64,000 nt of DNA from Halobacillus_B sp963739045 (GCA_963739045.1 CAVTYY010000001.1:992001-1056000), one strand, 5' to 3'; positions 25,145-34,549 are shown, numbered from the stretch's first letter. Numbers and translations: made by a program. The notes: generated by a model from the sequence alone, not told the origin.

Positions 25145-25268
25145 AACATTTGCTCCTTTTTCCATAACACGATTAACGGACGCTGTTGATATTTTGTTAG
25201 TCCTATTTATTCTAGTAAATAAGCAGATTGGTGAATGAGCTCCCGGTTATTAGAGAAAAGTGACTAGC

Positions 25269-25323
25269 TTTCGAGACACTGGTCGAGATTACAGGGCTCC
25301 GGGGAACAACTCGCTTTCCGCCC
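25269..25323 (-). repeat. Truncated R2 element
   Basis: TTTCGAGACACTGG and the following GGCTCCGGGG and CTCGCTTTCCG segments match the left part of R2 copy f at 62.9 kb, then similarity ends. It lies 220 bp left of an oppositely oriented full copy. Confidence 0.55.
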
Positions 25324-25544
25324 CTATAAACTCTATGGTATTAGTGAAACACGAGCTACCCGTGTGCGTATTCCTTGTTTTGGCAGTTTTTTGCGTGAAT
25401 GAGCAGAACGGAAACCGCGGTATTTCGCTATAGGACTGTGCATAAAAAAGTATAGTTGCTTGTACGCTTGCTGGGTAGGTTATATTGATTCCGTTAAGAT
25501 AACTTCTTCAAAAGGAAGGTCGTTCATCAGTTTATGATTAAGGT

Positions 25545-25660
25545 GGATTGGAAACGGTGAGACTCCCGTGGGAGAAGGTGCTAGGCGAGACCCCACAGAG
25601 AGTGAAACGAACGAGGAGGCTCGCCAGTTCCCCCACAGGAAAGCGAATCGTTTCCAATCC
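25545..25660 (+). repeat. R2 palindromic element, copy c
   Basis: Inverted ends GGATTGGAAACG/CGTTTCCAATCC enclose the core GAGACTCCCGTGGGAG ... GAGGAGGCTCGCC ... GGAAAGCGAA. The core variant (GTGGGAGAAGGTGCTAGGCG) is shared with copy d. Apart from the two R2 blocks and the ywfO upstream region, I see nothing in 25145-25925. Confidence 0.75.
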
Positions 25661-25854
25661 ATCCTTTATTCCACATAAGGCAACGATCCTTAGCAATTTC
25701 GGATGAGTGGAGATATTGTTCACAACTTGGCTCATTTATTAACCACAGATAATTATATCAGAACTTTGCTGTTGCATGAACGGCACAGCAGTTGTAAAAT
25801 TATCGATTGGCTCTCAAGAACGAAAACGCATTTCAATCGGAAAAATTTAATTGG

Positions 25855-25877
25855 CTGTCAAGATGTTTTTTTGACAG
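25855..25877 (+). promoter_or_regulatory. Inverted repeat in the ywfO promoter region
   Basis: CTGTCAA and TTGACAG form a perfect 7-bp inverted repeat with a 9-nt centre. A TATAAT follows 13 bp later. It may be an operator close to the start site of ywfO-ywgA. Confidence 0.4.
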
Positions 25878-25925
25878 AAAATAAGGTATATAATAGAAAA
25901 AATAGCAGGAAGAAAGGACAAGCAG

Positions 25926-27221
25926 ATGGCTTATCGTGATGAAAAATTACATGAAGAAAAAGTATTTAAAGACCCCGTCCATCGCTACGTTCACGTAAGA
26001 GATCAAGTGATTTGGGACTTAATCGGCGCCCCTGAATTCCAGCGGCTGAGAAGGATTAAGCAATTGGGAACATCATACCTGACCTTTCATGGGGCCGAGC
26101 ACAGCCGGTTTAACCATTCTTTAGGAGTCTACGAAATCGTGAGACGCATCCTGGAGAATTTCAAAGACCGGCCCAACTGGGATAGTCGCGAACGGCTGCT
26201 TTGTTTATGTGCAGCTTTGCTTCATGACCTTGGACACGGGCCTTTCTCTCACTCGTTTGAAAAGGTGTTTAAGCTGGACCATGAGGAATTTACCCAGCGC
26301 ATTCTTCTCGGAGACACCCATGTAAACCAGATTCTTTCCAAAGTGGAGGCTGGTTTCCCGCAAAAAGTGGCCGATGTTATTAATAAAACGTACAGCAATA
26401 AGCTGGTTGTTAGTTTAATTTCGAGTCAGATTGATGCGGACAGGATGGACTATCTGCAGCGGGATGCTTATTTTACCGGGGTCAGCTACGGACATTTTGA
26501 TATGGAGCGGATTTTGCGCGTGATGAGACCAATGGAAGATCAGGTGGTCATCAAAGAAAGCGGGATGCATGCGGTAGAAGATTACATTATGAGCCGTTAT
26601 CAAATGTACTGGCAGGTGTATTTTCATCCGGTCACCCGAAGTGCAGAAGTGGTTTTGTCAAAAGTTCTTCACCGTGCCAAAGAACTGTACGATGAAGGCT
26701 ACACGTTCAAGCTTCAGCCGGTTCATTTCTTGTCTTTTTTCGCGGGTGAACCGACGCTGAAGGAGTATTTAGCGCTTGATGAAGCCGTTACGCTGTATTA
26801 TTTTCAGGCCTGGATGGAAGAGGATGATCCCGTGCTAAGCGACTTGTGTGATCGCTTTGTAAACCGGCGTTTGTTTAAATACATTGAATTTAATCCGAAT
26901 TCCCAGATGAAAGAATGGATGGAGCTCTACCAGCTGTTTACGAAAGCAGGATTGAATCCGGATTATTATTTAGTGGTCGATTCCAGTTCTGACCTGCCGT
27001 ATGATTTTTACCGGCCGGGAGAAGAGGAAGAGCGACTTCCGATTCATCTGCTCAAGCCGAATCAGGAGCTGAAAGAGCTGTCTCGGCTTTCTGATATTGT
27101 TGAATCGATATCCGGGAAAAAACGGACCGATCATAAATTATATCTTCCTCTCGACCGACTGGAGGAAATGTCCTCTCGCAGTAAAACGAAGAAACGGATT
27201 ATGGAAATATTGTATGGATAA
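25926..27221 (+). CDS. ywfO: HD-domain phosphohydrolase YwfO (431 aa)
   Basis: A dGTPase/SAMHD1-like metal-dependent HD protein. The metal ligands are visible as HSRFNHSLG (about 60), HDLGHGPFSH (about 99) and SSQIDADRMDYLQRD (about 165). The order is H...HD...D as in triphosphohydrolases. Bacillus YwfO homologues hydrolyse nucleotide triphosphates, although the preferred substrate differs between species. The gene starts ATG 25926 behind AGAAAGGAC and is followed after 14 bp by ywgA. Confidence 0.9.
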   Translation: MAYRDEKLHEEKVFKDPVHRYVHVRDQVIWDLIGAPEFQRLRRIKQLGTSYLTFHGAEHSRFNHSLGVYEIVRRILENFKDRPNWDSRERLLCLCAALLHDLGHGPFSHSFEKVFKLDHEEFTQRILLGDTHVNQILSKVEAGFPQKVADVINKTYSNKLVVSLISSQIDADRMDYLQRDAYFTGVSYGHFDMERILRVMRPMEDQVVIKESGMHAVEDYIMSRYQMYWQVYFHPVTRSAEVVLSKVLHRAKELYDEGYTFKLQPVHFLSFFAGEPTLKEYLALDEAVTLYYFQAWMEEDDPVLSDLCDRFVNRRLFKYIEFNPNSQMKEWMELYQLFTKAGLNPDYYLVVDSSSDLPYDFYRPGEEEERLPIHLLKPNQELKELSRLSDIVESISGKKRTDHKLYLPLDRLEEMSSRSKTKKRIMEILYG

Positions 27222-27235
27222 GGAGTGGAGCCTCC

Positions 27236-27736
27236 ATGTTAGAAAATCATGCGAAGCTGCTGCAGTTTTTTACCAGCTCTGATGAAATTGTCGGACGAAA
27301 AAAACTGCAGAAGATGATTTACATACTCAAAAAGTGTGAAATCCCATTTGAAGAAAAGTATCAATTCCATTTTTATGGCCCCTATTCAGAGGAGTTAACG
27401 TTAAGAATTGAAGAGATGTGCAATCTTGGATTTATTTTAGAGACGAGGGAAGAGAAGAAAAGCTATTACCAGTACCGCTATCAAGTTGCGGATGCCGGCA
27501 GGGAGTTTCTAGAACATTACCGGATGAATCTGCCACCTCTTGACCAGCACATTCAGGCGATGAATGAGAAGAGCTCGCGATTCCTCGAGCTTGTATCTAC
27601 CATGCTTTTCTTTGAACATTTACCAAAAGAAGAAGTGACAGAAAAGGTGTATCGGGTCAAAAGTAAACAGAACTATAGTGATGAAGATATTGAAGCGGGC
27701 TGGAATTTTATTGAAATGTTACGACAAATTCATTAA
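27236..27736 (+). CDS. ywgA: YwgA family protein (166 aa)
   Basis: A helical protein with an N-terminal winged-helix-like part (KKLQKMIYILKKCEIPFEEK) and the sentence-like motif QFHFYGPYSEEL. It matches the YwgA family, which is conserved in Bacillaceae and of unknown function. It sits directly after ywfO with its own AAGGAGTGG site, so the pair is an operon and a joint role is likely. Confidence 0.83.
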   Translation: MLENHAKLLQFFTSSDEIVGRKKLQKMIYILKKCEIPFEEKYQFHFYGPYSEELTLRIEEMCNLGFILETREEKKSYYQYRYQVADAGREFLEHYRMNLPPLDQHIQAMNEKSSRFLELVSTMLFFEHLPKEEVTEKVYRVKSKQNYSDEDIEAGWNFIEMLRQIH

Positions 27737-27752
27737 AATGTAATAGAGATGT

Positions 27753-27785
27753 AAGATATACTGATGATACAGTATATCTTTTTTT
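27753..27785 (+). terminator. Terminator of ywfO-ywgA
   Basis: A perfect 11-bp stem AAGATATACTG/CAGTATATCTT with a 6-nt loop and a T run. Confidence 0.88.
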
Positions 27786-27918
27786 GTAGATTAGTGTCTG
27801 ATAATTAGGAAAATTAAGAAGAGACGGCTTACATAGGTAGAGAAAACAGGTTCAGCCCGCACATAAAAGAGACAGCAGAGGTTTGCCTGGAGGGATGAAA
27901 GTAATCGGGGGTCAAAAA

Positions 27919-29901
27919 ATGAAGATCATTAAGTTTGTGTTCTACTATGTCCTGGGATTGATCGGTATTGTATTTATTAGTGCATCGCCGGCTCTTTTCA
28001 AAAATGGAACGTTTCTAAATATTCCAGCTTATGGCAATTCCCTGGAGCACTTATTTTCACAAGTTCTCCAACCGTCTGAGTGGGTCTATCATTTTAAAGG
28101 ACAGTCGGTTCCGGTTTTACAATATCTGTGGCACCCTTATTCGTATTCGATGACGGTATTCTTTGCAGGAATTCTGCTTGGATTTGCCCTTGCTTTTATT
28201 TTAGCGTTAGTGACTTTCTTTTTGCCGCGCTGGGCAAAAAAACTGGTCGGTCGATTGTTGAACATCTTGGAGTCTGTTCCGGATTTACTTCTGGCTTTTT
28301 CACTGCAGCTAGCGGTGGTCTGGTTTTATAAGCAGACCCATATTCTGATTCAATTCGCTGCAGTAGGGCAGGAAAGGGTGTATTGGCTGCCGATTATAAC
28401 GATTGCTGTACTGCCGATGATTTCTCTTTACAAAGTAATGATGATGCTGATTGATGAGGAAATGACTAGGTCCTACGTGCAAATGGCGAGAAGTAAGGGC
28501 CTGGAAAAGGGATTTATTTTAAATGTGCATGTGCTGCGAAATATGATGAAAAGTGTCTTCTACCATTCGAAGATTATTATTTGGTCCAGTCTTTCCAGTC
28601 TGCTGATCATTGAATATATCTTTAATATGAATGGAATCACGACCGCTTTTAGAGAGGATTTTACACCGCTCGTTTCCTTCTTCATCTTATTTATGCTGTT
28701 CACACCGTTTTTTGTACTATATCAAGGGACGGAATTATTTCTGTTTAAGGATAAAAGTGCGGATGGGGAAGTCGATTTTAAAATGAACCGCTTTATGAGC
28801 AAAGGTTTGGTAAAACTCAAGGGGAACTGGATGAAAGATGTACTCAAAGAGATCGGTGCCCACTTTAAGAATGGAAAGTTTCTGATCGGTTTTATCGTTA
28901 TTATGGGGATATTTCTGACGAGTGTTATTTATTCAATCACGGCAGACCCGTTAATCGACAAGTATTATCAAATTTACAACGATGAAGGTAAACTTATTTC
29001 CGCTGCACCTCATGCACCAAAATACATATTTATGGGGACGGATGTATTAGGTTTTAGTATTTTTGACAAGCTGCTGGCAGGAGCGAAATATACGATTGGC
29101 TTTGCTCTGATTGTAGCTTTTCTAAGGATGGCGATTGGTTTTTTTCTAGCGATCCCGTATGCTTTCTTCCTGCCGGCTAAGCTGCAGAGAGGGATTGAAA
29201 AGCTGGTGGATGGGATGCACTTTCTGCCTCAGACGATTATTGCTTTAATATTGCTTGCCCCAGTCTTGAACATGCCGATGGGTGGATTTACGACTAGTTT
29301 AACAGAGAGAATTCTCTATGAAGGGATTATTCTAGTATTGCTCGTGATACCTCTTGTAGTCGTCTTATTCGGAAACGAAATGAAGCTGATTATGAAGCAG
29401 GAGTTTGTGATGAGCACGAAGGTTCTTGGAGGCAGTTCGCTGCATTTACTTTGGAAGCACCTGCTGCCGCACCTAAGTGCACGGATGGGAATTGTCTTTG
29501 GACAGCAGTTTATTCAAACACTGCTCATCTTAATTCACTTAGGATTATTTGAACTCTTTTTTGGCGGTACGATTGTGAGCCGCGGTATGATGGCAGACCC
29601 TGCCCGTTCCGTCACGTATGAATGGTCTGGATTAATAGGGGCTGCCAAAGACTCGTTAATGTCCGGACGCTGGTGGTTGATTATTCCTGCCTTGGTGGCA
29701 TTTATGATATTGATTCTTGCCATGCAGCTGGTCATTCAAGGGATTAAAGAAGTCCAGCAGGTGCGGGTAGGAGTGCCGATTGAGCGGGTGAACTGGTTAA
29801 GAAAGCTGCTCCCTGCTCGGAAGGATCCGGCCGTTGAGGCTAGCGACCCTAAAGAAGACGATTTTGTTTTTACTGATCGGAAGCAATCTAATTCCATGTA
29901 G
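27919..29901 (+). CDS. Double-length ABC transporter permease, paralogue 1 (660 aa)
   Basis: A protein with two binding-protein-dependent permease domains of the oligopeptide/nickel type fused head to tail. The first domain (about 60-290) has the ATPase-contact loop at RSYVQMARSKGLEKGFILN. The second (about 380-630) has it at QEFVMSTKVLGGSSLHLLW. Between them FMGTDVLGFSIFDKLLAGAK is the OppC-type entry motif. No substrate-binding protein or ATPase is encoded nearby. Starts at 27883 (TTG) and 27895 exist, but ATG 27919 follows GGGGGTC and begins right before the first helix. The adjacent gene is a close paralogue. Confidence 0.82.
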   Translation: MKIIKFVFYYVLGLIGIVFISASPALFKNGTFLNIPAYGNSLEHLFSQVLQPSEWVYHFKGQSVPVLQYLWHPYSYSMTVFFAGILLGFALAFILALVTFFLPRWAKKLVGRLLNILESVPDLLLAFSLQLAVVWFYKQTHILIQFAAVGQERVYWLPIITIAVLPMISLYKVMMMLIDEEMTRSYVQMARSKGLEKGFILNVHVLRNMMKSVFYHSKIIIWSSLSSLLIIEYIFNMNGITTAFREDFTPLVSFFILFMLFTPFFVLYQGTELFLFKDKSADGEVDFKMNRFMSKGLVKLKGNWMKDVLKEIGAHFKNGKFLIGFIVIMGIFLTSVIYSITADPLIDKYYQIYNDEGKLISAAPHAPKYIFMGTDVLGFSIFDKLLAGAKYTIGFALIVAFLRMAIGFFLAIPYAFFLPAKLQRGIEKLVDGMHFLPQTIIALILLAPVLNMPMGGFTTSLTERILYEGIILVLLVIPLVVVLFGNEMKLIMKQEFVMSTKVLGGSSLHLLWKHLLPHLSARMGIVFGQQFIQTLLILIHLGLFELFFGGTIVSRGMMADPARSVTYEWSGLIGAAKDSLMSGRWWLIIPALVAFMILILAMQLVIQGIKEVQQVRVGVPIERVNWLRKLLPARKDPAVEASDPKEDDFVFTDRKQSNSM

Positions 29902-29916
29902 AAAGAAGGTATCTTC

Positions 29917-31935
29917 GTGGGGCGTATCCTTCGTCTTATCCAATATTATTTACTTGGTCTTGCCGGAATAGTACTCGTAAGTGCGCTGCCTGTTTTTTTT
30001 ACTAATAACGGACTGCTTAGTTTAATTTCTTATGGGAGAGAAGTGGTAACGCTAATCGGCAGTCTTCTCAGTCCGGAAAAATGGGTGTACGTGGAGAACA
30101 CCAGGGAGGTGCCGATCCTTCCGTATTTATGGGATCCGTATGTGTATTCGATGCAGGTGGTGCTAGCCGCCCTTGTCCTGGGGTTTCTCTTGGCGATTCT
30201 GCTTGGAGCGGGGACGATCTTTCTGCCGTCTTCCATCCGTTCCGTGGTCAAACGCCTGCTTAATCTGCTTGAGACAATTCCTGATTTGCTCATTGCCTTT
30301 ATCATTCAACTGGCAATTGTTGCGATTTATAAAAAAACCGGCGTGCTGGTCGCTCAATTTGCCACGATGGGCGGCGACCAAATTTATCTGGCTCCCATTG
30401 TAACCTTGGCCGTACTGCCTCTGATCTCATTTTATAAAGTCATGGTGCTGTTCCTGGAAGAGGAGATGACCAAGCATTATGTGCAATTTGCCCAAAGTAA
30501 AGGGGTTAAACACCGTTCCATCGTGCTGGTGCACGTGTTCCGCAATACGGTAAGGAGCTTATTTTACCATTCGAAAATCATCGTCTGGAGCACACTCTCC
30601 AGTTTGCTGGTCGTCGAGTATGTCTTTAACATGCACGGAATTACCACAATGATTATGGAAGATTTCCGCCCGCTTGTCACCGCTGTGATTCTGTGGATGG
30701 TCTTTACGCCATTTTTTCTCATTTACCAGGGGATTGATCTGCTGATTACACGCAATGAATCTAAAACGGTAACGGTTCGATTTAAATCGGCGCGGTTCTG
30801 GTCGAGATGGCGCCAATGGCCGATTTGGGACTTGCTGTGGCGAGGCTTTAAGGAAACTATCACTCACTTTAAAAACATAAAATTCACAATCGGCTTTCTC
30901 GTAATTTTTGGCATGCTGGCCTTTAGTGTGTATCATTCGCTGACCGCTGATGTACTCGTGAAAAAATATGAATACATTTATGGAGACAATCACCGTCTGA
31001 TCAGTGCGCCGCCTCATAGTCCAAAGTATGTGTTTATGGGAACCGATCCATTAGGCTTCAGTATTTGGGATCAGCTGGTGGCCGGGGCGAAATATACGAT
31101 TCTTTTTGCTGTGCTGATCGCTTTTTTAAGAGTGGCGGGGGGACTGGCATTATCGATTCCTTACGCATTTCTGCTTAAAGATAAATGGCAGGAGCGAGTA
31201 AGCAAGGTGGTGGACAGTCTTCATTATCTGCCCCTTAGTGTCATGGCGCTCGTTATTCTTTATCCGATACTAGTGAAAAGTCCCGACGGCTTTCAATATG
31301 AACTCGGGGACCGGATCATCCTCGAAGTATTAGTCTTAACCATCCTCGCTCTGCCGCTGCTCACGACGCTCATTGGAAATGAAATCCGGCTGTTGATGCA
31401 GCAGGAATTTATTCTCGGGGCCAGGGTGCTCGGGGGGAATAACCGGCATATGCTCTGGCGTCATTTACTGCCCCATTTAGGTTCACGCCTTGGGATTGTG
31501 TTCGGCCAGCAGTTTATTCAAACGTTGCTTGTTTTTATTCACTTAGGCGTGTTCGGACTATTTTTCGGTGGAACCATTAAAACGTTTGACCCGTTTTTCT
31601 CTGACCCTGTGCGCAGCTACAGCTATGAATGGTCTGGATTAATTAGTTCTGCTAGAACCTCTTTAATGACCGGCCAGTTATGGATGATTATCCCGGTGCT
31701 GCTTGGCTTTGTTATTTTAATTATTTCCATGCAGCTGATTGTTGAGGGGATTAAAGATGTCCAGCAGAAACGAGTAGGCGTCCGCGTTGTAGATCGCAGA
31801 AGCTGGCTGAACCGCCTGCGTGCCCGCAGAAAGCAACACGCCAATAAGACAAAGCAACCGGTGAAACAAAGTGGATTTACTTTTGTAAATAAAGAAAAAT
31901 CAAACCTTCGAATAAAAAGGGGTGGAGAGAATTGA
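29917..31935 (+). CDS. Double-length ABC transporter permease, paralogue 2 (672 aa)
   Basis: A collinear paralogue of the preceding gene along its whole length, with the same two permease domains: coupling loops KHYVQFAQSKGVKHRSIVL and QEFILGARVLGGNNRHMLW, linker motif FMGTDPLGFSIWDQLVAGAK, and a shared tail FGQQFIQTLL. It arose by tandem duplication. Start GTG 29917 follows AGAAAGAAGG, 15 bp after the first gene. Base composition is more GC-rich than paralogue 1, so the duplication is not recent. Its stop overlaps the start of the acetyltransferase gene. The transported substrate is unknown; peptides or nickel are family options. Confidence 0.82.
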   Translation: MGRILRLIQYYLLGLAGIVLVSALPVFFTNNGLLSLISYGREVVTLIGSLLSPEKWVYVENTREVPILPYLWDPYVYSMQVVLAALVLGFLLAILLGAGTIFLPSSIRSVVKRLLNLLETIPDLLIAFIIQLAIVAIYKKTGVLVAQFATMGGDQIYLAPIVTLAVLPLISFYKVMVLFLEEEMTKHYVQFAQSKGVKHRSIVLVHVFRNTVRSLFYHSKIIVWSTLSSLLVVEYVFNMHGITTMIMEDFRPLVTAVILWMVFTPFFLIYQGIDLLITRNESKTVTVRFKSARFWSRWRQWPIWDLLWRGFKETITHFKNIKFTIGFLVIFGMLAFSVYHSLTADVLVKKYEYIYGDNHRLISAPPHSPKYVFMGTDPLGFSIWDQLVAGAKYTILFAVLIAFLRVAGGLALSIPYAFLLKDKWQERVSKVVDSLHYLPLSVMALVILYPILVKSPDGFQYELGDRIILEVLVLTILALPLLTTLIGNEIRLLMQQEFILGARVLGGNNRHMLWRHLLPHLGSRLGIVFGQQFIQTLLVFIHLGVFGLFFGGTIKTFDPFFSDPVRSYSYEWSGLISSARTSLMTGQLWMIIPVLLGFVILIISMQLIVEGIKDVQQKRVGVRVVDRRSWLNRLRARRKQHANKTKQPVKQSGFTFVNKEKSNLRIKRGGEN

Positions 31936-32498
31936 AGTGGGAGCAAATTCCTGAGTTACGAACAGAAAACTATCAATTACGAGGATTAAATATTTACGAT
32001 GCGGAAGAATTGTTCCCTTTTATGAGCGACCTTGAAACCATGAAATACATCACTTCTCAGCCGCTATCCTCAACAGAGGAAATGAATGAATATGTGGAAA
32101 ATCGGATCAACCAATTTTATAACGATAAGGAGATCCCCTGGGTCATAGTAAAAGAAGAGAAGGTACTAGGCTTCTTCCGTTTGCACAAACTCAATTTCTG
32201 GCATCGAAAAGCTGAAATGGCTGCGGTTGTCCATCCGGATTATCAGCAGCAAGGGGTGATGAGCGAGGTGCTGGCAGAAATCTTGCCGTTCGTCTTTAAA
32301 CAATTAGAATTAAACCGGCTGGTAGGGGATATCTTTGATGGGAATGAAGCGTCTAGAAAGCTGCTGCAAAAGTTTGGGTTTACGGAAGAGGGCAGGCTGA
32401 GACAGACGGATTTTGACGGGCAGGATTTTCACGATACAGTAGTGTTTTCGTTGCTGTCAGAGGAGTATCAGGCCTTAAACAAACGTTTGATTAAGTAG
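31932..32498 (+). CDS. RimJ/RimL-type GNAT acetyltransferase (188 aa)
   Basis: It follows the ribosomal-protein or small-molecule acetyltransferase pattern: ELRTENYQLRGLNIYDAEEL start, acetyl-CoA loop VHPDYQQQGVMSEVL near 100, and the end ASRKLLQKFGFTEEGRLRQ. The start is TTG at 31932, which shares TTGA with the stop of the permease gene and lies behind GGTGGAGAG, so translation is coupled. The coupling suggests that it modifies the transported compound or a partner, but that is inference. Confidence 0.8.
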   Translation: MKWEQIPELRTENYQLRGLNIYDAEELFPFMSDLETMKYITSQPLSSTEEMNEYVENRINQFYNDKEIPWVIVKEEKVLGFFRLHKLNFWHRKAEMAAVVHPDYQQQGVMSEVLAEILPFVFKQLELNRLVGDIFDGNEASRKLLQKFGFTEEGRLRQTDFDGQDFHDTVVFSLLSEEYQALNKRLIK

Positions 32499-32509
32499 GG
32501 GGAATCTCA

Positions 32510-32857
32510 ATGAAGACAAGCCTTGAGCATGTCAGAGTGAATGTGAAGGACCTTCAGAAATCTATGAAGTGGTATGAAACGTATTTGGGTTTTAAAGTGG
32601 AAACAGTCTGGCCGCCGGACAAGCCGAACTACGTTCATTTTGAAAAAGGAGAGGGAGCCATCTTTGCCTTGATGGAACAGCCGGATTATCCTTCCCCCGG
32701 CCGATTTAATTTCTACATAGAATCCGTGGATGAGCTGTGGTCCGAGCTTAAAGACCAAGTGGACGTCGTGGAGGGATTGGTGGATACGGAATACGGCAGC
32801 CGCAAGTTTACGATTCGTGATCTTGATGGAAATGAATTAGGTTTTGTCCAGGCGTAA
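32510..32857 (+). CDS. VOC (glyoxalase/bleomycin-resistance) family protein (115 aa)
   Basis: A single vicinal-oxygen-chelate domain: LEHVRVNVKDLQKSMKWYE, then VHFEKGEGAIFALMEQ and FTIRDLDGNELGFVQ. The expected metal residues are only partly evident (His5-like in LEHVRV, final Glu in GNELGF). Functions of such single-domain proteins range from glyoxalase to antibiotic binding and cannot be chosen here. It lies 11 bp after the GNAT gene and ends the permease operon. Confidence 0.8.
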   Translation: MKTSLEHVRVNVKDLQKSMKWYETYLGFKVETVWPPDKPNYVHFEKGEGAIFALMEQPDYPSPGRFNFYIESVDELWSELKDQVDVVEGLVDTEYGSRKFTIRDLDGNELGFVQA

Positions 32858-32862
32858 GCGGC

Positions 32863-32896
32863 AAAAAACCCTGAGCACTGGATGCTCAGGGTTTTT
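32863..32896. terminator. Bidirectional terminator between VOC gene and ywhB
   Basis: A perfect 9-bp stem CCCTGAGCA/TGCTCAGGG with A and T runs on both sides, placed between convergent genes. Confidence 0.88.
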
Positions 32897-32944
32897 GCTG
32901 CCTATGTAGTTTCAAGCCGATGGGGCATGAAATATCCGTACGGC

Positions 32945-33127
32945 TCAATCGATTAGTCTTTTTCCAGCAACTCCGTAATTACTTTTAGACATTTCTTCAA
33001 TCACGACAGTAACCGCTGTTTCCTTTGCACCCGTTGTTTTTGTAACGGCACTGGTTACTTCTTCTATCAACGCTTGTTTTTGTTTATCTGTGCGTCCTTC
33101 CAGCATTTGAACGGTTACGATAGGCAT
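32945..33127 (-). CDS. ywhB: 4-oxalocrotonate tautomerase family protein YwhB (60 aa)
   Basis: A 60-residue enzyme of the 4-OT family. The catalytic Pro follows the start Met (MPIVTVQMLEGRTDKQKQAL), and the conserved Arg and VVIEEM segment are in place. These hexameric enzymes tautomerise dicarboxylates such as 2-hydroxymuconate. The physiological substrate in Bacillus is unknown. ATG 33127 follows GGGAGGTCGTGCT. Confidence 0.9.
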   Translation of the reverse strand: MPIVTVQMLEGRTDKQKQALIEEVTSAVTKTTGAKETAVTVVIEEMSKSNYGVAGKRLID

Positions 33128-33290
33128 AGCACGACCTCCCCTTTTAATTACATAGATCGTTCTTAAACAATATTCGCTATTTTTCTTAGAAATCCTTCTT
33201 TCGAGATATTTTTATTTTGAGATCAACTTTTCGAGTATGGTACAGGATTTTTTAAGACTCAAGTTGGGTCCGTTATTAACTGTGAGAGGA

Positions 33291-33416
33291 GGGTGGCGAA
33301 GGAAATAACTCGCTTTCCTGTGGGGGAACTGCCGAGCTTCCTCGCTCGTTTCACTCCCTGTGGGATCTCGCCTAGTACCTTCTCCCACGGGAGTCTCGTC
33401 ATTTCCTTCGCCACCC
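33291..33416 (-). repeat. R2 palindromic element, copy d
   Basis: Ends GGGTGGCGAAGGAAAT/ATTTCCTTCGCCACCC are a perfect 16-bp inverted repeat. The core is the same variant as copy c (CTAGTACCTTCTCCCACGGG on this strand). Confidence 0.78.
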
Positions 33417-33550
33417 ATCGTATGAAGAGTGAACGGCCCCGTCCAGGTCACCGAATCCATTTTCTTACTCTCTCAGATCATGATTATAAACAAGTGATTC
33501 ATTTCTGCCTCTGCCCTATTTGTAGATTTTTTTGTCCCGCATCTTTTAAT

Positions 33551-33719
33551 ATTTCCGTTCTCTCCATAATCAAAAAGAGGGCCGGGAAATTGCGAGACTC
33601 CTGTGGGATGTACATGATAGGTGAGATCCCGGAAGGCAAAGCCTGAGGAAGCTCACCACATGCCCTCGGAAAGCGAGTGATTTCCCGGCCCTCGACTCAC
33701 TGGCAACTGTAACGGAAAT
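33551..33719 (+). repeat. R2 palindromic element, copy e
   Basis: A 169-bp element with ends ATTTCCGTT/AACGGAAAT and inner inverted repeat GAGGGCCGGGAAAT/ATTTCCCGGCCCTC. It faces copy d across 134 bp. The two elements explain most of the 758-bp gap 33128-33885. I see no gene in the rest. Confidence 0.8.
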
Positions 33720-33885
33720 TCTTCGAAACTGAGTATTGAATAATCGGGAACTTAAATGGAATAAAGAATTTTTTTAACTTCAGCTGTGCAAATTTTTTTA
33801 TACATCAAGAAAGCTGAGCTGTGAAATCAAGCAGCCGATTATGTTAAAATAAATTCAATAGTAAGGTCAAAGGAGGACATTTATC

Positions 33886-34434
33886 ATGAAAGAATTTGAT
33901 CAATTTAAAAATAATGATAATAAAGAAGATAAAGATAAGAAGAAAAATCAATTTACGATAATAAAAGACGACTCCACCGACGGACACGGCGGCTATGGCG
34001 TCGGCTCCATCAGCCTGGAGAACATGACCCCGGTCATTGTCGATCCTACAGAAGAAACAGCTTACGTAGACATGGGAGCGCTGCATGCCCGCAGTGCCGC
34101 TGAAAAACGAGTGAAATTCATTCCGGAAAAATCAGAAGTGCCAAACGGGAAATTGTTCTGGATTGTCTGGGTAACCGTGGACTTTACAGAAGGAAAACCT
34201 TGCTTTCATGGCGTAGCCGGAAGTGAAATTCGTGTGGACCGGGAAATCCGCCGCGGCTATAAATCCATGCCTGAGCACGTGAATCACATGGACAAATCGC
34301 TGAAAGGGCATTTCGTTGTCGACCACATGGATGACAAATCCAAAAAAATCCTGGGCGAATACTTACGTGAGTTTAAGCCCGAATTATGGGAGAACACCAA
34401 TCAGGAATTAAAAGATTCTCTCGGCATTCAATAA
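33886..34434 (+). CDS. ywhD: YwhD family protein (182 aa)
   Basis: It begins with a charged, lysine- and asparagine-rich stretch (FKNNDNKEDKDKKKN), then the conserved YwhD domain (GYGVGSISLENMTPVI, FWIVWVTVDFTEGKPCFHG, EIRRGYKSMPEHVNHMD). The family is confined to Bacillaceae and has no known function. The ribosome site AAAGGAGGA precedes ATG 33886. Its position between ywhB and pbpG repeats the B. subtilis order. Confidence 0.87.
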   Translation: MKEFDQFKNNDNKEDKDKKKNQFTIIKDDSTDGHGGYGVGSISLENMTPVIVDPTEETAYVDMGALHARSAAEKRVKFIPEKSEVPNGKLFWIVWVTVDFTEGKPCFHGVAGSEIRVDREIRRGYKSMPEHVNHMDKSLKGHFVVDHMDDKSKKILGEYLREFKPELWENTNQELKDSLGIQ

Positions 34435-34515
34435 AGACAGCAAGATGCACCTCCTCAACTGAAGAGGATGGATTGTTTCTTCAGAGGAGAAACTTAAGAA
34501 ATAGCCTATTCATCC

Positions 34516-34549
34516 ACAGACCAATCTCATGAGATTGGTCTGTTTTTTG
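34516..34549 (+). terminator. Terminator of ywhD
   Basis: A perfect 28-bp palindrome (arms ACAGACCAATCTCA and its complement) followed by a T run. Confidence 0.82.

Noticed and set aside
33212..33646. Short frames in the ywhB-ywhD gap
   Set aside because: They coincide with R2 copies d and e and show only repeat-derived text such as SFLARFTPCGISPSTF.
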